Origin: Labilibaculum euxinicum
Lineage (GTDB): Bacteria; Bacteroidota; Bacteroidia; Bacteroidales; Marinifilaceae
Length of the DNA: 64,000 nucleotides
Assembly: GCF_009795715.1 (NCBI RefSeq)
Contig: NZ_WTCR01000006.1
Location: forward strand, 1-64,000
Direction: 5' to 3'
How positions within the stretch are numbered: position 1 is the stretch's first letter; every line of letters begins with the position of its first letter. Position numbers and translations under genes: made by a program. Positions 51,916-61,900 of the stretch are shown piece by piece. The notes below the pieces were generated by a model. That model was not told where the DNA came from and made no database searches. It was given only the letters and a program-made list of their open reading frames with translations.

Positions 51916-52707
51916 ATGATCACAGCATTTATTACACTTGGACTTTTTGATATTCTTGATATATTACTTGTAGCCTTTCTGCTTTACCAGATTTACATGT
52001 TAATTAAGGGGACTGTTGCCATCAACATATTTGTTGGGTTGTCTCTTTTTTACCTAATGTGGTTGTTGGTTCGGGCACTTAATATGGAATTGCTAAGTGG
52101 TATTCTTGGTCAGTTTATGGGGGTTGGTGTAATTGCATTAATTGTTGTATTTCAACCCGAAATCAGGAGATTTTTTCTTTTGCTTGGAACTAAATACAAC
52201 TTAAGTCAAAAATTCACATTGAATAATTGGTTTGCTCTTGATGAAAGAGGAATTCCGGATATCGAAATCAGATCGGTCGTTAGCGCATGCGAACACATGT
52301 CAAAAACGAAAACGGGAGCTCTCATTGTAATCGCAAAAAACATGGATTTACAAAATTATGCGGATACAGGACAAATTATAAAAGCAAGAGTATCTAAAAA
52401 CCTCTTGGAAACCATATTTTTTAAGAATTCACCTCTTCACGATGGTGCTGTGATTTGGTCAAATAGTAGAATACTAGCAGCTCGCTGTATATTGCCTGTT
52501 ACAGATGATACGAATATTCCGGGCAGCCTCGGATTAAGACATAGGGCGGCGATTGGAATGACTCAGGCGACCGATTCTCATGTAATTACTGTTTCTGAGG
52601 AAACTGGAAATATTTCCTATGTTATGGGAGGAAATATTAAGGTGAGGATTACCGCAAACGAATTACGAACATTTTTGGAAGGAGATTTTTCAAGTTTTAT
52701 CATTTAA
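51916..52707 (+). CDS. cdaA: Diadenylate cyclase (c-di-AMP synthase)
   Basis: A 263-residue protein. Three N-terminal membrane helices (about 8-80) are followed by a DAC domain (about 115-230) with KTGALIVIAKNMDLQNY, the catalytic DGA in SPLHDGAVIWSNSRILAARCILPV (about 176-178), and RHRAAIGMTQATDSHVITVSEETG near 208-233, the ATP-binding RHR motif. It condenses two ATP to c-di-AMP at the membrane, a messenger for potassium and osmotic balance. No CdaR-like YbbR protein follows; an epimerase gene does, 10 nt later. Confidence 0.95.
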   Translation: MITAFITLGLFDILDILLVAFLLYQIYMLIKGTVAINIFVGLSLFYLMWLLVRALNMELLSGILGQFMGVGVIALIVVFQPEIRRFFLLLGTKYNLSQKFTLNNWFALDERGIPDIEIRSVVSACEHMSKTKTGALIVIAKNMDLQNYADTGQIIKARVSKNLLETIFFKNSPLHDGAVIWSNSRILAARCILPVTDDTNIPGSLGLRHRAAIGMTQATDSHVITVSEETGNISYVMGGNIKVRITANELRTFLEGDFSSFII

Positions 52708-52717
52708 ATCCAAAGAA

Positions 52718-53596
52718 ATGAAAATTGGAATTACCGGAGGATCTGGTTTGATTGGTTCTCATCTAACAGAAAAATTGGCAGGAGATCTAAATGCTGATAT
52801 TCTTTTGATTCCAAGAAAACTTCTTTATGGTAATGTTCAGGATCTTTCAGAATTTATTAAGTATTGTGAAGTCATAATTCACCTTTCGGGCGCCTCTGTA
52901 ATTTGCAGGTGGAATTCCAAAAATAAACAGGTTCTGCGCAATAGCCGGATTACTACAACTAAAAATCTTAATAGTGCTATTGCTTTGATGGAGATTAAAC
53001 CAAAGCTATTCATTTCAACTTCAGCAGTTGGTATTTACGACAACAAACATACACACAACGAGTATAGTAAAAATTTTTCGGATGATTTCTTGGGTGAACT
53101 TTGTATTGATTGGGAAAATGCTGCTAATGAGATAAAAAGGCAAGGTGTTCGAACTGTTATTTTTAGATTAGGTGTTGTTTTGAGTGACAAAGGAGGAGCT
53201 TTGGCAAAAGCTCTGCCCGTTTTTCGCTATGCCTTAGGCGGTAAATTGGGAAATGGAAGTCAGGCATTTCCGTTTATTCATATAAAAGATCTTATTAATG
53301 CCTATTCTTATGTTATTTTAAATAAGGAAATGGAAGGGACTTACAATCTAATTGCACCTGAATTAATTACGAATCGGGACTATACCAAAGCACTTAGTTC
53401 TTTTTTAAATAGACCTGCATTTTTCCATGTTCCTGCATTAATTCTCAGAGTCCTTTTTGGGGAAGGTGCAAATGTTCTTCTTTCGGGCCAGCGAGTTGTG
53501 CCTGAACGTCTTTTAAATTCTGGGTTTCTGTTCGGCTTTCCAACTTTACGTGCGACTCTTAATTCATTTTCAAGTCATAAATTATCAAATTCTTAA
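52718..53596 (+). CDS. TIGR01777-family epimerase-like protein (YfcH type)
   Basis: A 292-residue extended short-chain dehydrogenase: nucleotide loop MKIGITGGSGLIGSHLTEKLA, IIHLSGASVICRWNSKNKQVLRNSRITTTKNL near 50-85, FISTSAVGIYD near 98-108, and a C-terminal DUF1731-like segment (VPALILRVLFGEGANVLLSGQRVVPERLLNSGFLFGFP). The reaction is unknown; in plants a relative acts in plastid division. It lies 10 nt after cdaA and is likely co-transcribed. Confidence 0.9.
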   Translation: MKIGITGGSGLIGSHLTEKLAGDLNADILLIPRKLLYGNVQDLSEFIKYCEVIIHLSGASVICRWNSKNKQVLRNSRITTTKNLNSAIALMEIKPKLFISTSAVGIYDNKHTHNEYSKNFSDDFLGELCIDWENAANEIKRQGVRTVIFRLGVVLSDKGGALAKALPVFRYALGGKLGNGSQAFPFIHIKDLINAYSYVILNKEMEGTYNLIAPELITNRDYTKALSSFLNRPAFFHVPALILRVLFGEGANVLLSGQRVVPERLLNSGFLFGFPTLRATLNSFSSHKLSNS

Positions 53597-53670
53597 TAGC
53601 CGTTTTCGGATAGTTAGTCGCTGTTATATGTATTCCTAAGGAAATTAAGTTACCTTTAATCATAAAGGGG

Positions 53671-53701
53671 TTGATTTTGTGATGCATTAGTTTTAATTTT
53701 G
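53671..53701 (+). promoter_or_regulatory. Promoter of the signalling cluster
   Basis: TTG (53671-53673), 20-nt spacer, TAATTTTG (53694-53701): a full Bacteroidota-type promoter. A small hairpin CCCTGTAAGGG (53733-53743) followed by a T-rich tract sits between the expected start site and the kinase ATG, so early termination is possible. Confidence 0.6.
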
Positions 53702-53787
53702 ATTAAACAACCTTAGTATGAAATAATTAGTGCCCTGTAAGGGTATTTTTTTTCTTTTAAAGTGTGTAAACCACTAACTCAAAACCT

Positions 53788-56256
53788 ATGAAATTGGATT
53801 TTACTCCCCAATTATTGATTGTTGATGACCGCGCTGAAAACTTGGAATTACTAAAAGCCTTGTTAGGGAAGTTACATGTTGGTTTAGAGTTAATTCAATC
53901 ACCAATAAAAGCTTTACAGGATATCGAGAATAAGGAGTATGCTCTTATCATTCTCGACGTTCAAATGCCACAGATGGATGGGTTTTTACTTGCTCAAAAA
54001 ATTAGAAGTGGTTACGTGAATAAATCAACTCCGATTATTTTTTTAACAGCAATATTTTTGGATAAACAAAGTGAATCAAAGGCATATGAATGCGGTGGTG
54101 TTGATTTTATTATGAAACCATTTGATAATACGATCTTAATTAATAAGATCAATATCTTTTTGGAACTATATAAAAACCGGAGATTGATTGAATCTCAGAA
54201 CAAGAAGTTAACTACCGCTCTTAACGAGAAGGATTTATTGGAGGGACGTTTACGAAATCTTGCATCCAATTACCGATCTATTTTGGAGGGACAATCGGAA
54301 CTCATTTTGAAAATGGACAGTCTCCATAGGGTGGAATTTGCGAACAAGGCATTTACAGATTTTTTCAATTATATTTTAGATGGTATTTCCAGAGATTCTT
54401 TGGCTTCTGTTAATTTAGTTTTGCAGGAACAATTGATTCAGGGAATTGAGAAGCTGAATGGCAAGAATAAATTCACAACTTTTGAAGGTCATATCATCAA
54501 TTCTGCTAGAAATAATGTTTGTTTGGAATGGACTGTTTTTAAGGAGATAGAATTCGATGATACCCACTATTTGGCAATTGGCCGTGATGTTTCGGAACGG
54601 AAACAATTAAAAGATACATTAGTTAAAAAAGAAAGTGTTTTAAGAAAGCTTCAAAAGAAAGCCAAAATAGGAAGTTTTGAATGGGATTCCTATTCTAAGA
54701 TTATTCGTGGTTCAGATGAATTTTTACGACTCTATGATATTTCTTCAATTGATAAAGAAAATATTTTTGAGGAAATTAAGTTGAAAACCCATATTGATGA
54801 TAAGGAGGCAATTGAACGCATGCTTTTAAATCTTCCTGAAAAAAATCAAAAAATTGAATTTGAACATCGATATATTTATAACAGCGGAGAGGTTAAACAT
54901 TTCAAAATTGAGATGTACAGTGAGTACCGTGAAGCAGAGGACATATTTCATCTGTATGGTCTTGTTTCGGATATTTCTCAGAAGAAAGCTTTGGAGTTGA
55001 CATTTAAAGAGAGTTTAAGTCTTGAAAATGATGCGTACAGTGACAAGGCCATTTTTGAGTTGAATGCAAAAAATCAAATCAGCTATTTGAATGATTACGC
55101 ATGTAAATTTCTGGAGTGTAAATCGCTAAAAGACTCTAAGGGAATGGAATTTATACAGTTTTTTAAGGGCGAGGACACTAAGAAAATTAAGAAGATATTG
55201 AATCTGTCCAGTTCTAAAAAAGGCTTTGTGTTTGAATTATTGTCGATTGTTACCAAAAAACATGCACTGAAACGAATTGTTTTAGCAGCCCATTCAACCT
55301 TGGTAAATAATGAAAAAGGTGTGCGTGGCATAATGATGGAAATAGTTACGAATGGTGAAGTTGAAAATAATTCTGTTGAGTATAAGGATATTATAACCGG
55401 TTTGAAGCGGCAGGAGCAGGAATTTGAAGATAAAACCAACAAGCTAAAAGAGAAAGTTGAACAAGAACTTAGAATCAATGATTTTCATCGTCAGTTATTA
55501 TTGAAGAAATCGGAGCTTGAATCCCTTGGGAAAATGGCAGGCTCAATGGTGAATGAGATCAATCAGCCCTTAACTGGAATTTCGATGATTATGGATAACA
55601 TTCTTTTGCGTTTATCGACGAATAATATTGACGAGGACTACATCCGGGAAAAATGTTTGCAGGTATTTGCCGACATCGACCGCATCAAGAAGTACTTGTC
55701 TCAAATTGGCATTTATAACTCTTCTCAAAAGGAAAATATGCAGGAGCTAATTGATGTGAAAAGTCTTGTTCATGATTCTTTAAACCTGATTAATAAACAG
55801 TATAAGACACGAACTGTTGAGGTTTCGTTTGATGCATGTTCTGATGATTTATACGTAACAGGTAACAAGTATAAGTTTCAGAAGGTTATTGTGGATATAT
55901 TAAACAATGCTTACGAATCTATTGAGTACAGACAACAATCTTCAGATGCAAAGAAAAAAGTTGAATGGATAAAAATTACTGCTGAATTAGTGGATGAAAA
56001 TGTAGTAATAGCAATTAAAGATAATGGCAGTGGAATTGATCCGGATAACCTCAAGTATATTTTTGAACCATTTTTTACGACCAAACAATCAGGTATTGGC
56101 TCAGGACTAGGGTTGTATATTAGTAAAGGAATTGTGCAGAAGATGAATGGGCAAATTACAGTTAGTAGTGAAAAGAACGAATTCACGGAAATGAAATTGA
56201 TATTGCCTTTTGAATTCGATAATTCAAAAAAAGCAATCAAATTTGAAAATAATTAA
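53788..56256 (+). CDS. Hybrid sensor kinase with receiver and PAS domains; H-box His replaced by Asn
   Basis: An 822-residue soluble protein. The N-terminal receiver domain is intact (VDD at 12-14, D57 in LIILDVQMPQMDGF, K in FIMKPFD). Two to three PAS-like domains follow (about 165-275, 285-400, 415-515), then a coiled coil (about 530-575). The kinase region has MAGSMVNEINQPLTGISM: where the HEINQPL-type kinases have the phospho-acceptor His, this one has Asn589. The HATPase is intact (DILNNAYES, IKDNGSGID, GSGLGLYIS). So it may bind ATP but cannot phosphorylate itself at the usual place. It is 22 nt upstream of the NtrC-type regulator and probably its partner. Confidence 0.88.
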   Translation: MKLDFTPQLLIVDDRAENLELLKALLGKLHVGLELIQSPIKALQDIENKEYALIILDVQMPQMDGFLLAQKIRSGYVNKSTPIIFLTAIFLDKQSESKAYECGGVDFIMKPFDNTILINKINIFLELYKNRRLIESQNKKLTTALNEKDLLEGRLRNLASNYRSILEGQSELILKMDSLHRVEFANKAFTDFFNYILDGISRDSLASVNLVLQEQLIQGIEKLNGKNKFTTFEGHIINSARNNVCLEWTVFKEIEFDDTHYLAIGRDVSERKQLKDTLVKKESVLRKLQKKAKIGSFEWDSYSKIIRGSDEFLRLYDISSIDKENIFEEIKLKTHIDDKEAIERMLLNLPEKNQKIEFEHRYIYNSGEVKHFKIEMYSEYREAEDIFHLYGLVSDISQKKALELTFKESLSLENDAYSDKAIFELNAKNQISYLNDYACKFLECKSLKDSKGMEFIQFFKGEDTKKIKKILNLSSSKKGFVFELLSIVTKKHALKRIVLAAHSTLVNNEKGVRGIMMEIVTNGEVENNSVEYKDIITGLKRQEQEFEDKTNKLKEKVEQELRINDFHRQLLLKKSELESLGKMAGSMVNEINQPLTGISMIMDNILLRLSTNNIDEDYIREKCLQVFADIDRIKKYLSQIGIYNSSQKENMQELIDVKSLVHDSLNLINKQYKTRTVEVSFDACSDDLYVTGNKYKFQKVIVDILNNAYESIEYRQQSSDAKKKVEWIKITAELVDENVVIAIKDNGSGIDPDNLKYIFEPFFTTKQSGIGSGLGLYISKGIVQKMNGQITVSSEKNEFTEMKLILPFEFDNSKKAIKFENN

Positions 56257-56278
56257 TCATCAGTAAAGTCTGCTTAAT

Positions 56279-57664
56279 ATGGTGTCTATAAGTAATTTAA
56301 GAATATTGATTTTAGATGATGAGAAGCTGGTTCGTGATGAATTGGAAGAATTTTTAATTGATCCCAATTTTAGAATATTTAAAGCAGGAAGCCCTTCTGA
56401 AGCTTTCGATATTATGGATAAGAACGAGATCCATATAGCCATTATTGATGTTAATTTGCCTGAGATGAATGGCTTGGATGTTCTGGAGAAAGTGAAGCAC
56501 GATTTTCCTGAAATTGAAGTGATTATGATTAGCGGATACAGTGAGATGGATTCTGTTATTCATTCGATGCGTTTGGGAGCCTCAGATTTTTTCACAAAAC
56601 CTTTTCGCCTTCGTGATGTCGAAAGTGCAATCGAACGAACCAAAAAGTTTGTTCACCTAAAGAAAAGTTTAATAGAAGTTAAACGAAACTACTCTATAAT
56701 TTCAGAAGAGTTTCAAAAAGCAATGGGGTATGAAATCATCGGGGATAGTCCTCAAATGAAGAATTTGATTAATCTTATTGGAAAAGTTGCTAAAACTGAG
56801 AATACTTCGGTGCTCATAACAGGTGAAAGTGGAACGGGTAAGGAGTTGGTTGCCAGAGCTATTCATTATCTGAGCAGTAGAAAGGAAAATTATTTTTATG
56901 CCGTAAACTGCAGTGCTATTCCAGAGTCACTTTTTGAAAGTGAATTTTTCGGGCACACCAAAGGAGCATTTACCGGAGCTTCCGCATCTAAAGTAGGATG
57001 GTTTGAAGCGGCTAATAAAGGAACTCTTTTTTTGGATGAAATTGGTGATTTGCAACTTAATCTTCAAACCAAATTTTTAAGGGTTTTAGAAGATCGGAAA
57101 ATCATGAAAGTTGGTTCTAATATCGAAATTCCATTTGATACAAGAATTATTGCTGCCACGAATCAAAACATTGAAGGACTTCATTCCGAAAAAGGATTTC
57201 GTTTGGATCTATATCACCGAATCAGTTCTTTTATTATCCATTTGGAGCCTTTGCGAAACAGAAAAGAAGATATTCCCTTACTTCTGGATTATTTTGTGAA
57301 ATACTTTAATCGTGTAATGGGGAAAAACATTAGTGAGATTGATGGTGCCGTTATTAGGCGATTACTGACTTATGAATTTCCCGGCAACGTGCGGGAGTTA
57401 AAAAACATGGTGGAACGAGCTGTTATTATTTGTGATGTGAATCGATTAAGCTTATCGCATTTCCAACTTACCCACCCGAAAGAAGAAAAACGAAGAATTG
57501 ATTTTTCTACTGATGAAAATCTGGATCTGGAATTGGTTGAAATGGATTGTATTCGTAAAGCACTGGAAAGGTCCAATAATAATAAATCTAAAGCTGCCGA
57601 CCTCCTAAATATTACCTGGCAATCTCTCGATAGGCGAATAAAAAAATATAAAATTGAAGTTTAA
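56279..57664 (+). CDS. NtrC-family sigma-54-dependent response regulator
   Basis: A 461-residue regulator. Receiver 1-120 (DDE 13-15, D57 in IIDVNLPEMNGLDVL, K107), AAA+ domain about 150-390 with Walker A GESGTGKE (182-189), GAFTGA (229-234, the sigma-54 contact loop), Walker B FLDEIGD (251-257) and the arginine-finger region, and a Fis-type HTH at 425-461 (NNNKSKAADLLNITWQSLDRRIKKY). It activates sigma-54 promoters. It is co-transcribed with the degenerate kinase upstream; a terminator follows directly. Targets are unknown; the T9SS cargo genes 1.3 kb downstream are candidates. Confidence 0.94.
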   Translation: MVSISNLRILILDDEKLVRDELEEFLIDPNFRIFKAGSPSEAFDIMDKNEIHIAIIDVNLPEMNGLDVLEKVKHDFPEIEVIMISGYSEMDSVIHSMRLGASDFFTKPFRLRDVESAIERTKKFVHLKKSLIEVKRNYSIISEEFQKAMGYEIIGDSPQMKNLINLIGKVAKTENTSVLITGESGTGKELVARAIHYLSSRKENYFYAVNCSAIPESLFESEFFGHTKGAFTGASASKVGWFEAANKGTLFLDEIGDLQLNLQTKFLRVLEDRKIMKVGSNIEIPFDTRIIAATNQNIEGLHSEKGFRLDLYHRISSFIIHLEPLRNRKEDIPLLLDYFVKYFNRVMGKNISEIDGAVIRRLLTYEFPGNVRELKNMVERAVIICDVNRLSLSHFQLTHPKEEKRRIDFSTDENLDLELVEMDCIRKALERSNNNKSKAADLLNITWQSLDRRIKKYKIEV

Positions 57665-57691
57665 TATCTGGTTCCGATCAGATATTTTTTT
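57663..57691 (+). terminator. Terminator of the kinase-regulator operon
   Basis: Stem AATATCTG (57663-57670) with CAGATATT (57679-57686), followed by a T run. It begins at the stop codon of the regulator gene. Confidence 0.85.
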
Positions 57692-58012
57692 CTCCAAAAT
57701 TGGTGAATTGCATTTACGATTAGCTCTATTTTTAGTAAAAGCATATAGAATCAAGATTTTCCAAGTTTCCCATTGTATCCGTTTTTTATTGTATCCGATA
57801 ATGGATAAAACATTGAAAAATGACTTGTTTGTAAGTAGATCAGGCAGTTAAGGTTATGGTTTTAGTTTCCTTAAACATACATATCCGTAAACGGATAATT
57901 TTTTCAATACAGATCAATAGTTGTAATTGCTTTAACTGACTGCATTACAGACATATATGTTTTGTGGTATGTCGATTGATATAGGAAGTATGTTATTATC
58001 AATTATTAGTGT
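57692..58012. other. Intergenic region with repeated TATCCG motifs
   Basis: No gene accepted (a 65-codon frame at 57654-57851 overlaps the regulator stop and looks random). It holds ATTGTATCCG twice (57772-57781 and 57788-57797, 16 bp apart), an inverted pair TATCCGT-AA-ACGGATA (57882-57897) with a T tract behind it, and an ATGGATA nearby. It looks like a binding region for one regulator. Confidence 0.5.
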
Positions 58013-58438
58013 ATGGATTTGTTAATATTGGAAGGCAACTTATTGAAAATTATTCCTTCATCAGATGAACCTATGAATATCCTGTTTGTTAAAGAAAATA
58101 GATCACTTATTGATGAGCTGAAAGAATACATTCAGAGCTTAGACGCCAGAGCATATTTTGCTGATGATCCGGTCGAGATGGAAATTATTTTAAATCAGAC
58201 GACAATTGATTTGGTGATTTTGCCATTGAAGGCTTTATCCAATTTAGATATGCTAAAATACATTAATGATAATTTTAAGGAAACCAAAGTTGTGATTACG
58301 GTTGACCGTGAGGAACAGAATTCCAAATTGGAAAACCGAAAAGCACTCTATATGAATTACGAACTGCTGCAGAAGCAACTTCGTTTATTCGACTTAAAAA
58401 AAGCTATTGGTTCCGGTCTTGATTATAGTCCGAACTGA
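58013..58438 (+). CDS. Degenerate receiver-domain protein (pseudo-receiver)
   Basis: A 141-residue protein whose residues 21-130 fit the CheY fold (MNILFVKENRSLIDELKEYIQSL; TTIDLVILPLKALSNLDMLKYI; KVVITVDREE). The acidic pair is reduced to KE, and the phospho-acceptor Asp position is Pro71 (LVILPLKAL rather than LVILDLKMP). It therefore cannot be phosphorylated normally and may act as a constitutive or binding-only regulator. ATG 58013 gives a 20-residue lead; ATG 58073 (MNILFVKEN) is an equally good start. It lies between the sigma-54 activator and a small HTH gene. Confidence 0.72.
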   Translation: MDLLILEGNLLKIIPSSDEPMNILFVKENRSLIDELKEYIQSLDARAYFADDPVEMEIILNQTTIDLVILPLKALSNLDMLKYINDNFKETKVVITVDREEQNSKLENRKALYMNYELLQKQLRLFDLKKAIGSGLDYSPN

Positions 58439-58499
58439 TGTTTTGCTCTATTCACTTTTCAACCAACCATGTAGATTGATTAAAAATTTACAAAAATTG

Positions 58500-58550
58500 A
58501 ATTTGAATCTCGGAAGCAAATGAAACAATCATTTGTTTCCGGTTCAAATT
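58500..58550. promoter_or_regulatory. Large hairpin / possible operator upstream of the HTH gene
   Basis: Two-part stem: AATTTGAA (58500-58507) with TTCAAATT (58543-58550), and CGGAAGCAAATGA (58511-58523) with TCATTTGTTTCCG (58529-58541, one G.U). No T tract follows on the plus strand, so it is not an ordinary terminator. It ends 47 nt before the HTH gene ATG and could be an operator or an untranslated-leader structure. Confidence 0.55.
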
Positions 58551-58597
58551 AAAAAAAGAAACCTTAATCTCAATTGTTAAATTATAAAACTGAAGTT

Positions 58598-58786
58598 ATG
58601 AAGCAGGAAGTTCAGGATGATTTAGTTAGAATTAAAGACAGACTCAGAATCCTTGATGACAAGAAGAAGAAAGTTGCCAAGATTATTGGTGTAACAGATG
58701 TGTATTTGTCTTATATTCTTAATGGAAAACGACCATTGACTACAACAGTTAAGTCAAAACTCTTTGATTACTTAGGCCTTAGTTAA
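58598..58786 (+). CDS. Small helix-turn-helix protein
   Basis: A 62-residue protein with a Cro/XRE-like helix-turn-helix: KKKVAKIIGVTDVYLSYILNGKRPLTTTVKSKLFDYLGL. Start ATG 58598 (MKQEVQ) is preferred over ATG 58574, which adds 8 residues. It has no effector domain and resembles small phage-repressor-like regulators. A large hairpin lies just upstream and a strong terminator after it. Target unknown; neighbours are the signalling cluster and the T9SS cargo gene. Confidence 0.7.
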   Translation: MKQEVQDDLVRIKDRLRILDDKKKKVAKIIGVTDVYLSYILNGKRPLTTTVKSKLFDYLGLS

Positions 58787-58820
58787 TTTTTTTGACCAAT
58801 GCCGTTTAACTAATATTAAT

Positions 58821-58866
58821 AATCAGGTAATTATTCATGACTCATGGAAGGATTACCTGATTTTTA
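58821..58866 (+). terminator. Terminator of the HTH gene
   Basis: An 11-bp perfect stem AATCAGGTAAT (58821-58831) with ATTACCTGATT (58852-58862), followed by TTTATTT. Confidence 0.88.
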
Positions 58867-58995
58867 TTTAATTACAATCAGCATCTGATTAATTGATTGG
58901 ATATATTTTGTAAATTACATGTAAGTGGTAGAAGGTCAAGGTTTAATCAATCTTAAACAGCTTATTTGCTTTCCATTTTTTAATATGTGTCAAGT

Positions 58996-61900
58996 ATGAA
59001 ATCTGTATTTCGAATAGTACTTTTTTATCTCTTTTTGTCTTCAAATTTAGCATTTGGTCAGGGGCAGGCTGGGATATGGTATTTTGGTGAGAATGCAGGT
59101 TTGGATTTTAATGTAACCCCTTCCGTTGCGTTAACTGATGGTAGTTTAAATACAGAGGAAGGTTGTTCAACTGTTTGTACAGTGCAAGGAGACCTGTTAT
59201 TTTATACAGATGGAGTTACTGTGTATAATAAAAACCATGCAGTAATGGCTAATGGAACAGGTTTGGATGGCAATTCTTCAGCAACCCAATCTTCAATAAT
59301 TGTACAGCAGCCGGGAAGTGCGATACTCTATTATATTTTTACTGTTGATGCTCATCAAAATGCTCTTCGAAATGGTTTAAATTACTCGATTGTTGATTTG
59401 TCACAAAATGGAGGACTTGGAGCTGTAACAGTTAAAAATACGGTATTGTATGGAAGTGAAGTTTGTGAAAAAGTAACCGCGGTGAAACATGCTAATGGTA
59501 CTGATTTTTGGGTTCTTATGCATCCATGGGACAGTCGGGATTTTTATGCTTATCAATTTACAGCTACAGGTATTTCAACTCCTGTAATCAGCACGGTTGG
59601 AGTACGGCATAATAGTGATCGGAAATCTGCTATTGGATATATGAAAACTTCTCCGGGCGGATCGAAATTGGCTGTTGCTATTTATACTCAGGATCGGGCT
59701 GAGTTATTCGATTTTAATACTGCCTCAGGAGTTGTTTCAAATCCAATTCAGCTGAATAATTACAGCACTCCCTATGGTATTGAATTTTCTCCTTCGGGGG
59801 AATTTTTATATCTAAGTTCATTTTTAGGTGGCAATTTGTATCAGTTTAATATTTCATCTAATAATCAGACTACTATAAATGGATCTGCTCAAATTATCGG
59901 AAACGGATCGTGGTTGTACGGGGCATTGCAATTAGCTCCGGATAATAGAATTTACATGGCCAAAACCAATACGGACGGAACAACCGGAAGTCTTAATCTT
60001 GATGTGATTAATAATCCGGATGTAGCTGGGGCTGGAGCTAATTTCGTTGCTGATTCGAAAAATTTATCTGGAAGAAGATGTCGGTTAGGTTTACCAAATT
60101 TTGTGACTAGTATTTTCACTCTTGAGTTTGCCTATCAGTTTGACTGCACGGGAGACAATACTGAGTTTACAATCAGTTCCGATCTGGCAAATATTTCAAG
60201 TGCAACCTGGAATTTTGGTGATGGAACTGTATTAACTTCTAATACCAGTCCTTTCACAGTAAATCATATTTACGGAACAGCAAACATCTACAATGTTAAT
60301 TTAGAAGTTAGTTTGATTTCAGGAGGAACAGATAATGTTACTCAAGCTGTAACAATACGTTCTTTGCCAATAGTTAATGATCAATCGCAATCTGTTTGGG
60401 AAGATGTTCAAGGCACGGGAATAGCAACAGGTGTAGATTTGACTATTTTGGAAGCTGCTGTAAATAGTACGGCAGGATCAACTTTTACATGGTATTCTGA
60501 TGCCACTCTAACATCGGTAGTGACTGATGCCACCAATGTAACAGTTACCAACGGACAACAATTCTGGGTTGAGGTGAATGATGGTTTTTGCAGTAATGTT
60601 GCTGTGGTAACTTATACGGTGAACACTTTGCCGAAAGCTTTGGATCAAAATATTACTCTATGTGAGGACAATTATAATACGGGTATTGTTTCCAATATCG
60701 ACTTAACATTGCTCGAAGCAGCAATCACAAATAATAATGGTTTCACAGTAACATGGTTCCACGATCTTGCTTTAACACAACCGGTAATAAATCCTAACAA
60801 TAGGATAGTTTCCAATGGAGAAGTGTTTTATGCTCAGGTATCAACAGGTACCGAGACAAGTGTTGCTACTGTTACTTACACCATCGAAACACTTCCTGTG
60901 GGGAATGATATTTCAGTTCAAATCTGGGAGGATAGTTTTGGTTCAGGAACAGCTTCGGGTGTTGATTTAACATCCTATAATATACAGGTTGCGGGATCAA
61001 ATAATATCGTATGGTATTTTGATGCAGCATTAACAAATCCAATTGTAAATACAACTAACCTTGTTGTGAATGATCAGGATGTTTTTTACGCATATATTGA
61101 CAATGGATCATGTTTAAATCGTGGAAGTATCAAGTTCACATTACGATCATCGCCAATTGCAAATGATTTAAATATAGACGTGTGCGAGGATGTGTTTGGA
61201 GGTGGAATAGCATCTGATATTGATTTATTGTTGCTTAATGGTGCCATTAATGGGGGAACAACCAGTAGTGTCAGTTGGTTTACTGATGCAGCATTTTTAA
61301 CTCCTGTGGCAACCCCTTCAAATGTAAGTGTAACCAACGGACAGGTGTTTTATGTTTTGGTTCAAAGTGCCGGCGAGTCGAATACGGCCACAGTTATCTA
61401 TAAGGTTCTTTCCTCACCAATTGCAAATAACCAAAGTGTTGTTGAATTTGAAGATGTGTCCGGATCTATGACTTCTCTTGGTGTAGATTTAAGTTTTTAC
61501 AATAATATGATACTTGGCGGGCAATCAAACTCAATTGATTGGTACTTGGATGCTGGTCTTACAAATTTGGTTCCTGATCCAACAAATCAAGATGTTGCGG
61601 ATGGTGATGTTTTTTATGTCCTTGTATCAAACGGAGTTTGTTCGAATGTTGCAACTGTTGATTTTTCAGTGGTTAACACACCAATTGCAAGGGATGTATT
61701 TCCTGTTGTTTGTGAAGATGTTGCGGGAACAGGCAATGCCTTGGTTGATTTAAGTTTGCTTGAAAATCAGATTAATGAAGGGAATGGAGATGCTTTTGCA
61801 TGGTATAGTGATTGGCCAACAGAACCTAACGGATTACCCACGAATGCAATTCCTGACCCGGCAAATGTAATTGCTGCAAATGGCGATCGTTTTTTTGCAT

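Noticed and set aside
57654-57851. 65-codon plus-strand frame after the sigma-54 regulator
   Set aside because: It overlaps the regulator stop codon and its terminator stem, and has random-looking composition.
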